Positions 16,736-24,421 of a DNA stretch of 35,991 nt are shown piece after piece. The position numbers and the translations under genes are program-made. This DNA comes from Chitinophagaceae bacterium (GTDB taxonomy: Bacteria > Bacteroidota > Bacteroidia > Chitinophagales > Chitinophagaceae), in assembly GCA_014379965.1 (NCBI GenBank), contig JACMKU010000208.1, forward strand, positions 1 through 35,991, in the 5' to 3' direction. Every line of letters starts with the position of its first letter. Position 1 is the first letter of the stretch. A model generated the notes under the pieces. It ran no database searches and had not been told where the DNA came from. It saw only the letters and a program-made list of their open reading frames with translations.

Positions 16736-17203
16736 TTATATGCCGAATACCAATCCTGACAGTAGGCTAAGAAAACCGATGATGTTCGCTGTCTGCCGGA
16801 CGGTATAAATGTTAAACCATTTCGTACGGTATTCCTTCCAGTTAGCAGGGTAGTTCGATGATGTCCATGTGTTGATCGTCTTGTTCAGTGGCACGTTTCC
16901 TTTCAGTGAAAGCACAATATCCAGGACCAGGAAGATCAGTGCGACGATCGAACAGATAAAAAGCAATCCCGACGAATTGGTGACGCAAAACGATACGAGG
17001 ATGATTGAGGAAGCTAGTGCGAGGTAATACACCGTCCTCAAACTGTGCTGCAAATTCTTGTCGAGCAGTTTCCTCGATTCGATATATGTAGCAGGCTGCA
17101 TGTTCTTCGTGACGTTAGACATGGCCAGTATATAAAACAGGCTCTGGCTCGTGACGGCGGTATAGAGTACCAATGTGATGAATAAGCTGATTTTGATTTC
17201 CAT
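16736..17203 (-). CDS. DUF1772-like (anthrone oxygenase-type) membrane protein
   Basis: The 155-residue protein has four predicted membrane helices (about 5-25, 58-76, 80-100, 135-153). A polar loop between helices 3 and 4 carries Asn-x-x-Ile-x-x-Trp, Trp121 and a later Arg-x-x-Trp segment. This pattern fits the DUF1772 family, whose named members include anthrone oxygenase-like proteins, but the assignment is by pattern only. It is the first gene of an operon with the cytochrome c and the Cys-x-x-Cys protein, which suggests a membrane redox role (inference). A candidate promoter lies about 30 bp upstream. Confidence 0.72.
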   Translation of the reverse strand: MEIKISLFITLVLYTAVTSQSLFYILAMSNVTKNMQPATYIESRKLLDKNLQHSLRTVYYLALASSIILVSFCVTNSSGLLFICSIVALIFLVLDIVLSLKGNVPLNKTINTWTSSNYPANWKEYRTKWFNIYTVRQTANIIGFLSLLSGLVFGI

Positions 17204-17234
17204 TTAATGAGGTTTTGATTTTTTAAATCTTGTG

Positions 17235-17264
17235 CAAATTATGTCCGTGACTACGCTGTGACAA
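17235..17264 (-). promoter_or_regulatory. Candidate promoter for the DUF1772-cytochrome operon
   Basis: On the minus strand TTG (17264-17262) is followed after 20 bp by TAATTTG (17241-17235), close to the Bacteroidota TTTG/TAnnTTTG pattern but one base short in the -7 element. It would place the start of transcription roughly 25 bp before the ATG at 17203. Confidence 0.33.
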
Positions 17265-17304
17265 TGACTGTGTGGTTGGATTGGGGGAAAGGGCGGATGA
17301 ATTG

Positions 17305-17367
17305 TAGAGCGAGAAACAGAGCGGGAGCGAGGATGTAACCCTCGCTCCCGCTCTGTTTCTCGCTCTA
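17305..17367. repeat. Perfect 28-bp hairpin with 7-nt loop
   Basis: Positions 17305-17332 and 17340-17367 are exact reverse complements, GC-rich and rich in GAGCGAG/GAGCGGG-like units, with only a 7-nt loop. It sits between two minus-strand genes (17203 start and 17508 stop). There is a TTTTT on the plus-strand side only, so it fits poorly as a terminator for the minus-strand transcript that enters it. Together with the repeat at 17386 it fills the 304-bp gap. Confidence 0.9.
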
Positions 17368-17385
17368 TGGTTTTTCGTGAGGGCC

Positions 17386-17526
17386 AGTGGTCAGTGGTCA
17401 GCTGTGAATGGTGAGTAGTGAGTAGTGAGTACAGTTTGATTATTCAAGTTCCATTCGTGGGACAAGATCAATTATAAACGACTCACTCACCATTCACTAC
17501 TCACCATTCACCGATGACCACTCACC
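17386..17526. repeat. Inverted heptamer arrays (GTGAGTA, GGTCAGT)
   Basis: The left arm (about 17386-17431) holds GGTCAGT units and then three GTGAGTA heptamers. The right arm (about 17481-17526) is the near-complement, with a loop of about 49 nt. The right arm runs through the stop codon of the M14 peptidase (17508-17510) and encodes its last five or so residues. Confidence 0.85.
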
Positions 17527-18656
17527 GCCTCCGCGTAATAGTCTCCTAAGAATATTTTCGCGATCGCCTCTGCAAAAAGGCCGACCTGTTTTTGCTGGAG
17601 TAGTTGTTGGGCCGGGGTTTTGTAGTCCTGGGGACGCTTGTATCCGGGATATTCGAATGTCAGGATTCGCATGGCATCCCGGTTGTTCGACGGATTGGAT
17701 TCATCTACTACCGCAGTCGAGCCCCAGGTCCCAAGCGATACGCCACTACCTCTTTTGGCAACGAGCACCGTACCCGTCATGTTTCTTTTCTGCAGTTGTC
17801 CAGGTGCTACCGGTGTCGGGTCTTTATAGTAAAGAGCTGTCGGATGTTTGCTCAGTCGATTTCCATATACATTTCCACCACTACGGTGAATCATCATAGC
17901 TATGTCGACGGCGAGGCTGCTATCGGAAGTATAACCAAGGGCGATCCCTCGATGATCCGTGCGCGGGTCGGCGTATACGCCCCCATAACCCATGTCTCTG
18001 ATCGCGTGAAGATTGGCTACGCGTTGTGGCTTGAACACCTGGATTAGTTCCAGCAACAGCTGATTTTCCTGTTCAATTATTCTTCCTACATGGTCGCGAC
18101 GTGTTTCCTCATCATAGGGTTTGCCAGGTGTGGGCATCTGCCTGTTAGGATCGACGGCCTCAGAAAAAGTATATCTCCCAATATTTGAGACACTTCCAAT
18201 CTGGTCGGGCATCTGCATTGCCCTCATTGCGTTATCAGGGAACAGGGATGGGATAATGACTACCGAATAGTAAGGTGTCTTACCCTTCCTCAGCATGGAT
18301 AGGAGATTATAGGCTACTTCTACCGACGATAATTCGGATCCGTGTACTCCACCTATCACCAACGCACGATGATTGCTGGTGCCCGGAATGTAGTACGCTG
18401 GAATCTTCCTACCCTGGCTTGATTTTCCCAGTCTGAACTCCGTTGCCTGTTTCTCCTGTATGATCAGTTCCAGATCAACAAGGTAATAATTACTACGCTT
18501 GAAATCAGAAACGAAAGCGGCAAACGTGGGATCATTGTTGACAGAGTCAGAAAAGGGCCGCTCATCGTTCTTCGCCATCGGCATAAAGTTGATCGTATTC
18601 GATGCGAAAAGCAAGCTACAGGCTGTGAGCGATAGTAGCGATATCATCCACCTCAT
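17508..18656 (-). CDS. Secreted M14-family zinc carboxypeptidase
   Basis: The 382-residue protein has an N-terminal signal peptide (about 1-19) and an M14 fold. The zinc ligands are His105 and Glu108 (GGVHGSE) and the third ligand His217 (NLHAIRD). The substrate-binding motif DPNR is at 169-172 (DPNRQMP), and a catalytic Glu is likely in the C-terminal TFEYPG segment. These motifs suit a carboxypeptidase or a peptidoglycan-peptide amidase acting in the periplasm or outside the cell. The last residues (VSGHR) are encoded by a heptamer repeat arm that crosses the stop codon, so the C-terminus has probably been rewritten. It is followed upstream on the same strand by the OmpA-family gene, 33 bp away, and the two may be co-transcribed. 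Confidence 0.92.
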   Translation of the reverse strand: MRWMISLLSLTACSLLFASNTINFMPMAKNDERPFSDSVNNDPTFAAFVSDFKRSNYYLVDLELIIQEKQATEFRLGKSSQGRKIPAYYIPGTSNHRALVIGGVHGSELSSVEVAYNLLSMLRKGKTPYYSVVIIPSLFPDNAMRAMQMPDQIGSVSNIGRYTFSEAVDPNRQMPTPGKPYDEETRRDHVGRIIEQENQLLLELIQVFKPQRVANLHAIRDMGYGGVYADPRTDHRGIALGYTSDSSLAVDIAMMIHRSGGNVYGNRLSKHPTALYYKDPTPVAPGQLQKRNMTGTVLVAKRGSGVSLGTWGSTAVVDESNPSNNRDAMRILTFEYPGYKRPQDYKTPAQQLLQQKQVGLFAEAIAKIFLGDYYAEAVSGHR

Positions 18657-18689
18657 AAAGATTCAGTTGAAAATGTAAATGGGTGATGA

Positions 18690-19979
18690 TTATAACTTGA
18701 TGAATTCGACGCGACGGTTTGCTGTCTTTCCTTCCTTCGTCTTGTTGTCCGCTATCGGTTGTGTCTCACCTTTGCCCTCAGTCTCCAATCGCGAAGCTTC
18801 TATACCAAACTCCGTTGTAAGCAGGTCTTTGACCGCACTCGCTCTTTTCTTCGAGAGCTCCATATTGGCATTGTCATCTCCATCATTGCTGGTATGACCG
18901 ATCACTTTGATCCTTAAGGGGCCATTATCTTTCAGTACACTCGCGATCTCTTTAACCACCCCATATGATTCGGGTTTGATGACGGCGCTTTGGAAGTCGA
19001 AGAGTATACCCGTTGTTGAGAACTTTCCTTCCTCGACAAGCTTGTGACGAGTATCGGGTTTTCCTGTAGCGACCTTGACGTTGCTGACATAAAAACCGAG
19101 TTCGTCATCCTTATAGCTGGATGAACTGAGTTTGAAATAAAGCTGGTTGAAGATATAGTCAGTGGCTAACGCTTTTGGAAGATCATATTTCTTCTCACCG
19201 TTCACCCACACGCGGATCCTTGATTCCTGGACGTGTACAGCTACGTCGGATACTTTGCCATAATACTTTTCCAGGTTTGGAAACTCCTGGATCTCCGAGA
19301 CGAATTGTCTCTTTCCCTTCGCATTGGAATAGATGGTAGTGTATGTAGAATTTCCCGATCCGAGGCGTAGCAGCACTTCGGACGACTGGTTGGCAGCCGG
19401 GTGAGTGAGGAACTGATTATCAGTTGTTGAATCTTCACCACTCGCAAAGAATCCGAAGGAAAACATTGGATAGGTGTATCCCGTGTTTTTCATCTGGAAG
19501 ATGACATCGAATTCGAGCGTGAAGTTTTTGGAGAATAGCTTCTTATTTGAAGTGAGATATGATGAGTTCTCGTAAAGGCGCAACCATTTGCCAGGATAAC
19601 TGCTAAGAGTGACCACGTCGCCTTTTCCGCCCGTATTCCAATTGAGTGGAAATTCGCCTACGACGTCTTGTTGGAAATCTTCCGCGTAGATGATCGAATC
19701 ACCCGGGATGAAATCGAACTTTGAATAGCTTTTGATATCGTTGTCCTCTTCCTTTACAGCTTTAGTCGTCTCGCCCTTCGTCGCTGGAGTATTGTTCGGA
19801 GCTGGTTGCGTTTCTTTGCCTTCGGCTTTATCGAACGTTTTATCTATTTCATTGTCTACTTTCCGGTCAACACGATCCTTTGCTTTATTCTTAACCTTGT
19901 TAAGCAGACCGCCTAGTTGGGCCTCGGCCATAAAACTACCTGCGAGGAGCAGTATGATGATTGCGAACCTTTTTGTCAT
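18690..19979 (-). CDS. OmpA-family protein with lectin-like central domain
   Basis: The 429-residue protein has a signal peptide (1-20, AEA cleavage), a charged Lys/Asp/Glu-rich helical segment and a Thr/Pro/Glu linker (about 25-80). A beta-sandwich region resembling laminin-G/concanavalin folds follows (about 95-300), then a C-terminal OmpA domain (about 315-429) with IGHTSNDG and a basic ANRRVEF end. The OmpA domain binds peptidoglycan and the middle domain may bind a carbohydrate, so the protein probably links the outer membrane or a surface glycan to the cell wall. It lacks the usual N-terminal beta barrel of E. coli OmpA. It lies 33 bp upstream of the M14 peptidase gene in the same direction. 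Confidence 0.88.
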   Translation of the reverse strand: MTKRFAIIILLLAGSFMAEAQLGGLLNKVKNKAKDRVDRKVDNEIDKTFDKAEGKETQPAPNNTPATKGETTKAVKEEDNDIKSYSKFDFIPGDSIIYAEDFQQDVVGEFPLNWNTGGKGDVVTLSSYPGKWLRLYENSSYLTSNKKLFSKNFTLEFDVIFQMKNTGYTYPMFSFGFFASGEDSTTDNQFLTHPAANQSSEVLLRLGSGNSTYTTIYSNAKGKRQFVSEIQEFPNLEKYYGKVSDVAVHVQESRIRVWVNGEKKYDLPKALATDYIFNQLYFKLSSSSYKDDELGFYVSNVKVATGKPDTRHKLVEEGKFSTTGILFDFQSAVIKPESYGVVKEIASVLKDNGPLRIKVIGHTSNDGDDNANMELSKKRASAVKDLLTTEFGIEASRLETEGKGETQPIADNKTKEGKTANRRVEFIKL

Positions 19980-20087
19980 GGTTTTGATTTTGACGCAAGG
20001 TATCGGGATGTATACGGCATAAAAATCCGTGCGTGAATGAATTGAAAGAAGAAAGGGATGAATTGAAGCGAGAGCGGGCGCGGGGGT

Positions 20088-20131
20088 GGAATCGGGAATC
20101 AGGAATCAGGAATCAGGAATCAGGAATTGGG
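20088..20131. repeat. Tandem heptamer array (GGAATCA), single arm
   Basis: Six consecutive heptamers (GGAATCG, four GGAATCA, GGAATTG) with no spacer between units. The core is the same as in the inverted pair at 15799-15908. No complementary arm is visible in this gap. It lies upstream of the OmpA-family gene and downstream of the next minus-strand gene. Confidence 0.85.
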
Positions 20132-20136
20132 CTGTG

Positions 20137-20161
20137 CCCGCCGAAGCGTATCGAAGGCGGG
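20137..20161. repeat. REP-like GC-rich palindrome
   Basis: CCCGCC (20137-20142) pairs with GGCGGG (20156-20161) around a 13-nt loop. A related degenerate half (TGCCTGCCAAAGCA) follows directly. The arrangement resembles dispersed extragenic palindromes, but only one copy is visible here. Confidence 0.5.
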
Positions 20162-20197
20162 ATGTGCCTGCCAAAGCATAGGGAATGCGGGAATGAT

Positions 20198-21316
20198 TTA
20201 CTTAACTGCTCTTATATTAACCGTAGTTGTAGTTGGATCGAGAAGTTCTCTTTCGCGAGTGGGATCAATGCGAACCTCGAATCGGGAGGATTGGGGATTG
20301 GAAGGAAAGAATAATACTTCCATATTTGAATAGAGGGGAAAGTCTTTGTTGACTTCCAGCTTGCCTATGGTAGCCCAGCTGGAATCGGTGGTGACAGAAC
20401 GAATCAGACCTACTTTCTTTTCGCCGAACATGATCTCCGTATTGGTCTTGGGAGAGAGACCTGTTGTATTAGGCACGAGTTTATAGTTATAAGCGATGAC
20501 ATCTGCCCTACGCATAGTGCTGTCGATATGTCCCGCTGCAATCATGATCATCTGTTGGTACTGCAGGTCGCGACCATGTTCAGTCTCGCAGTTCAAATAC
20601 CGGATATTCCGCTCACCACAGTATATGCTAAGTGACCCATCTCTCTTCGCCCGCGCGTTATCCTGGAGTATCACATTATACTGATCTTCCGCGAGCAGCG
20701 AAAATAAAAGACTATCAGTGGTTAGGAAAATATCATCAGGATCTTCTTCGGGGTTTACATAAAGTCCTCTCGCATCCTTCTCACGAATATTTCCCGGGAG
20801 GTAGCTATTGACCGAATATTTGCCATTTGTATTATTATGGAGGGCGATGATGCAGTATACTTCTTTTGGAATTAGTTGTAAAAGCTGATTAGCGAATTTC
20901 TCTACTTCGTTAATTGCTTTTGGACTCACACGTCCATACATGGTGAGAGTTTGTGTAATGCCGGAACGGGAGAATATGCGATTGGGGTCGAAAGTATAGT
21001 ATTGACCATCCATTCTGAATCGGATATTCCGGCTCTTATTATTCTCGATCTTTATCAATAGACCAGGCTTGCGCTCCAACTGTTTCTTCGCGCCGTGGAT
21101 CGCGGTTACCTCGTCATCGTGCAAATTGACATACACCACGTTAGACTTGCTGCCGTATTGATAAGTCTTGATCTGTAAAATCCTGTCGCCAAGCTTGTGA
21201 TTAATCGTCTGAATTTTAGGAGTGAACGCCCTCAGTATCGGTGTGCGCTGGCCCGTTTGCCCAATGGCGACGTGCATCAGTATCAGTGGTATTAGGGTCA
21301 GCAGTAATTTTCTCAT
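20198..21316 (-). CDS. Secreted protein with M14-like zinc motifs
   Basis: I chose the ATG at 21316 because it starts a clean signal peptide (MRKLLLTLIP, cleavage near AIGQ), giving 372 residues. The frame is open another 20 codons upstream. No annotated family came to mind at first sight. The motif order is nevertheless that of the M14 superfamily: His66-x-x-Glu69 (NLHDDE), Asp110-Pro-Asn-Arg113 (FDPNRIF), His160 (ALHNN), and a possible catalytic Glu at 244 or 246 (NCETEHG). I infer a secreted zinc-dependent peptidase or amidase distant from known carboxypeptidases. It is separated from the OmpA-family gene by repeats, so it is probably transcribed on its own. Confidence 0.72.
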   Translation of the reverse strand: MRKLLLTLIPLILMHVAIGQTGQRTPILRAFTPKIQTINHKLGDRILQIKTYQYGSKSNVVYVNLHDDEVTAIHGAKKQLERKPGLLIKIENNKSRNIRFRMDGQYYTFDPNRIFSRSGITQTLTMYGRVSPKAINEVEKFANQLLQLIPKEVYCIIALHNNTNGKYSVNSYLPGNIREKDARGLYVNPEEDPDDIFLTTDSLLFSLLAEDQYNVILQDNARAKRDGSLSIYCGERNIRYLNCETEHGRDLQYQQMIMIAAGHIDSTMRRADVIAYNYKLVPNTTGLSPKTNTEIMFGEKKVGLIRSVTTDSSWATIGKLEVNKDFPLYSNMEVLFFPSNPQSSRFEVRIDPTRERELLDPTTTTVNIRAVK

Positions 21317-21458
21317 TAGATGTCTAATCGATATGGCCCTAAGATATACACCATCTCGTGAAATTTGTCCTGCCATCCGCTCAATCTTGATAAATCGGCG
21401 GCTTCTGTGGGCAAAAAGGGAAAAATTACTCTGTCTGAGTTAGGGAAAAACCTATTCT

Positions 21459-21680
21459 GCTAGCTAGTGGCTAGTATCCTGCTGGCTAGTGGCTAGTAGG
21501 GAGTGGCTAGTGGGGGTTTAATTCGAACGCGTTTATTCCTGGTCACTAGTGGGCTCAAGTCGTTTACGTATGTAAATGCAGTTCATTTTGAAGAAACCAA
21601 TTCCTAATTACCGATTCCTTCAAGTATAGAAAGACTAATCGACCTAATCCCCACTAGCCACTAGCTACTACCCACTAGCC
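21459..21680. repeat. Inverted heptamer arrays (GCTAGTG)
   Basis: The left array (21459-21515) contains GCTAGTG/GCTAGTA heptamers. Positions 21484-21515 pair with 21649-21680 with three mismatches in 32 bp. The loop of about 133 nt is the longest of the set and itself contains an ACTAGT palindrome (21545-21550). It occupies the 380-bp gap between 21316 and 21697. No gene is visible there, and this is the last repeat before the exopolysaccharide cluster. Confidence 0.87.
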
Positions 21681-21696
21681 ATGCAAGCCACTCGCC

Positions 21697-23088
21697 TCAG
21701 TATGCATTCTTCTCACCCTTCGCCATATTAAACGCCGTCAGAAGGATTACCCGTGTATCCAGCCAGAGGCTCCAATTCTCCAGGTACCAAAGATCATATT
21801 GTACGCGATCGTTCATGTCCTTGACTGTCCTGGTCTCACCACGGAATCCATTTATCTGCGCCCAGCCAGTGATCCCGGGTTTCAGGAAATGGCGGATCAT
21901 GTATTGCTTGATCAGTTTCGAGTAATCATCTGTGTGTTTCAGCATGTGCGGACGCGGACCGACGATACTCATGTCGCTCATAAATACATTAAAGAATTGC
22001 GGAAGCTCATCGATGTTTGTCTTGCGCATGAACTTACCCATTTTCGTGATACGGTTATCGTGTTTGGTCGCCTGTTTTTCATTGGCATCCCTGTTCACAC
22101 GCATGCTTCGGAATTTAATGCAATTGAATATTTCGCCATTCTTACCGCTTCGTTGCTGTACGAAGAAAACTGGTCCGCGTGACTCGAGCCAAATGAGCAA
22201 TGAGATGAGCGGTACGAGCCAGGAGAGGATCAGCACGATCACCAATGCACTCACGATGATGTCATATACTCGTTTCTTGATTCTATTGCCCACATCATCG
22301 AGGGGTTCCTTGCGCAAGGAGAGTACCGGCATATCATTGAGGTAATCGATATGGACGGGCTTGCGGATAAACTGGTTCAGATCCGGTATGATTCGGAACC
22401 GTATGCAGGCCTGATCGGCCTCATTCATCAAGGTATAAATCCCTTTTTGTTGTTCAGGAGAAATTGTCGAAAATATTTCTGTGACTTTGTATTGCTTCGA
22501 AGTCTCGATTACATTGTCCAAACCGCTAATGATAGGGTAGTGGGATAGTTCGTGAACCTTGTTCTCGTCCTCGCAAAACCCTACTATCTCCGTCTTCACG
22601 GGCTCCTGCTCGAGGTAGGCGGCAAGCTTCCTTGCTCTTTCATTGTAGCCGATGATCATGATCTTCCGCACGATATGGTCTTTGTTCTGGAAGACATGCT
22701 GAAGCGCAAGATGCAGAAACCGGTTAATGAGAAGGCTGGTCGCAAATGAGGACAATACGCTGATGATAAACAGACGCGACAGATCCGCCTGCTTATAGAA
22801 TACGATGTACAGCATCACTATTCCAAGGAAATAGGCGAATGCCTGCATTGTATGACGGGAGAATTTCTCGAATGAGTAAATGTCCCGTTCGTTATAAATG
22901 TTCATGCCCCAGCTTGGCATTACCCACGCCAGGTTACAGAAAAACCAGAAGTAGGTGTACTGAAGCCTGTCAACATTTGATATATGCGCTTCGAACATGA
23001 CCTGGCATATGATGAACGCAATGTTCAAAACCAGCAGGTCGAGTACTGCGAAGCTTATTCGCAGGAGGATGGCGAGTCGTTGATTCAT
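21697..23088 (-). CDS. Undecaprenyl-phosphate sugar phosphotransferase (WcaJ-type)
   Basis: The 463-residue membrane enzyme transfers a sugar-1-phosphate from its nucleotide donor to undecaprenyl phosphate, which starts exopolysaccharide assembly. Four N-terminal membrane helices (about 10-125) are followed by a Rossmann-like segment (KIMIIGYNERARK), a fifth helix near 280-300 and the C-terminal bacterial sugar-transferase domain. That domain carries the signature KFRSM, the DELPQ and VGPRP motifs, and LKPGITGWAQING. This architecture is that of the polyisoprenyl-phosphate hexose-1-phosphate transferases. The sugar (often glucose) cannot be read from sequence. It is the last gene of the minus-strand polysaccharide cluster, 83 bp after a glycosyltransferase. 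Confidence 0.95.
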   Translation of the reverse strand: MNQRLAILLRISFAVLDLLVLNIAFIICQVMFEAHISNVDRLQYTYFWFFCNLAWVMPSWGMNIYNERDIYSFEKFSRHTMQAFAYFLGIVMLYIVFYKQADLSRLFIISVLSSFATSLLINRFLHLALQHVFQNKDHIVRKIMIIGYNERARKLAAYLEQEPVKTEIVGFCEDENKVHELSHYPIISGLDNVIETSKQYKVTEIFSTISPEQQKGIYTLMNEADQACIRFRIIPDLNQFIRKPVHIDYLNDMPVLSLRKEPLDDVGNRIKKRVYDIIVSALVIVLILSWLVPLISLLIWLESRGPVFFVQQRSGKNGEIFNCIKFRSMRVNRDANEKQATKHDNRITKMGKFMRKTNIDELPQFFNVFMSDMSIVGPRPHMLKHTDDYSKLIKQYMIRHFLKPGITGWAQINGFRGETRTVKDMNDRVQYDLWYLENWSLWLDTRVILLTAFNMAKGEKNAY

Positions 23089-23171
23089 GAGATCGTCTTT
23101 AAGTATTATTTAAGGCCTATCGGTAGGATAAAATCTCGGCTCGGTCAGTAGGATAGATGGGGGAACTCGTC

Positions 23172-24410
23172 TTACGAAGTATAGTTCGGAGACGTCTTCA
23201 ACTTACGGTCAGGTTCGACGACTGGTTTTGTCTTTAGAACCTTTTTATAAAAATCGATTAGCTTGTTTTTTTCATAATCCCAGGAGAGCTCGGTAATGAT
23301 GCGCTGGTAACCATACTCACCCATCTTCGTCCTTTCAGACTCATTATCGAGCAGCCATGTGATCTTGTTTCCAAAATCCGTTGTATCAGTATTAATGGCG
23401 TAGAGTGAAGCACCCTGTGCGGATACCCTGCCTTCCTTAAGGTCGTATTGCACGATGGCCTTCTTCAGCGCCATGTACTCCATAATCTTGTTCATCGTCG
23501 ACAGGTTATTCATCACCGTCGGCTTATCTGGATTCACGCAAATATCTGCGGTGTTCAAGACGTCTACGAGCGTCGCATCGTCTACTCTGCCGTAGAAGTC
23601 AACATATTCTTGAAGACCCATTTCCGCAGACATTAATTTCAACTTCTCCACATCGGTACCACCACCCACGATGGCGAACTGGATATCCTGCCGGTGATCG
23701 ACAATATGCCTGGCAGAGGCCAGAAGCAGGTCGATGCCTTCCTGTTCGCCAATGACACCTACATAGCCGACGAGATATTTTCTTCCTTTCTTATACTTCT
23801 GATTTCCGTCCGCCAATTTCAGGCGATCGAGTTTGGGGCCGCTTCGTACTACCGTTACTTTATCCGCAGGCATTTTTCCTCTTGTAATGGCGATCTCGCG
23901 ATAGCTTTCATTTGTCGCGATGCTATAGTTGGCGGTCATGAACGTTAGCCGCTCAGCCCAAAGAAGGAACTTATAGAAAAGTCCTTTCTTGTTATACTTG
24001 GCGATGTACAGCTCTGGGTTGATATCATGATGGTCGAATACATACTTTACGCCGAAAGGCTTAAAGAACCATGAGACCAGGAAGATCAGGTCCGGTGGGT
24101 TACATCCCTGGATCACATGAAAACGTTTCTTGAAGAAAATCTTCCAGGAAAGGAAGAACTCCCAGAACAGTGCTGCAAAGTATTCGCGCATGTATCCCCA
24201 GGCACCGCTTGCTTCGAGGGGCAATGGATGACGATAGATATGAATGCCGTTGATACACTCATACGACTTGGTGTATCCCTTCATCTTTGGACAGATCACC
24301 GAAACCTCAGCGCCACTATCCTTAAGTGTGTTGGCCTCTTGCCATACCCTCCTGTCGAAAGGAAGGGGCAGGTTCTCCACCACGATCAATATGTGTTTTC
24401 CAGAAAACAT
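23172..24410 (-). CDS. Glycosyltransferase family 4 (WcaI-like)
   Basis: The 412-residue GT-B enzyme has an N-terminal acceptor-binding half, with PFDRRVWQEA near residue 18 and FDHHDINPE, and a C-terminal GT4-type donor half (VGYVGVIGEQEGID, then a MNKIMEYMALKKAIV segment in the position of the Glu-x7-Glu motif). It adds one sugar to the lipid-linked repeat unit on the cytoplasmic face. It is 11 bp downstream of the sugar-nucleotide dehydrogenase gene and is part of the same operon. The donor is unknown; proximity suggests it could use the uronic acid made by that enzyme, which is inference. Confidence 0.92.
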   Translation of the reverse strand: MFSGKHILIVVENLPLPFDRRVWQEANTLKDSGAEVSVICPKMKGYTKSYECINGIHIYRHPLPLEASGAWGYMREYFAALFWEFFLSWKIFFKKRFHVIQGCNPPDLIFLVSWFFKPFGVKYVFDHHDINPELYIAKYNKKGLFYKFLLWAERLTFMTANYSIATNESYREIAITRGKMPADKVTVVRSGPKLDRLKLADGNQKYKKGRKYLVGYVGVIGEQEGIDLLLASARHIVDHRQDIQFAIVGGGTDVEKLKLMSAEMGLQEYVDFYGRVDDATLVDVLNTADICVNPDKPTVMNNLSTMNKIMEYMALKKAIVQYDLKEGRVSAQGASLYAINTDTTDFGNKITWLLDNESERTKMGEYGYQRIITELSWDYEKNKLIDFYKKVLKTKPVVEPDRKLKTSPNYTS

Positions 24411-24421
24411 AGCTCTCAGTT

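Noticed and set aside
20088..20131. Evenly spaced short repeats that could suggest a CRISPR array
   Set aside because: The units are only 7 bp, directly adjacent with no spacers, and no cas gene is present in the window.
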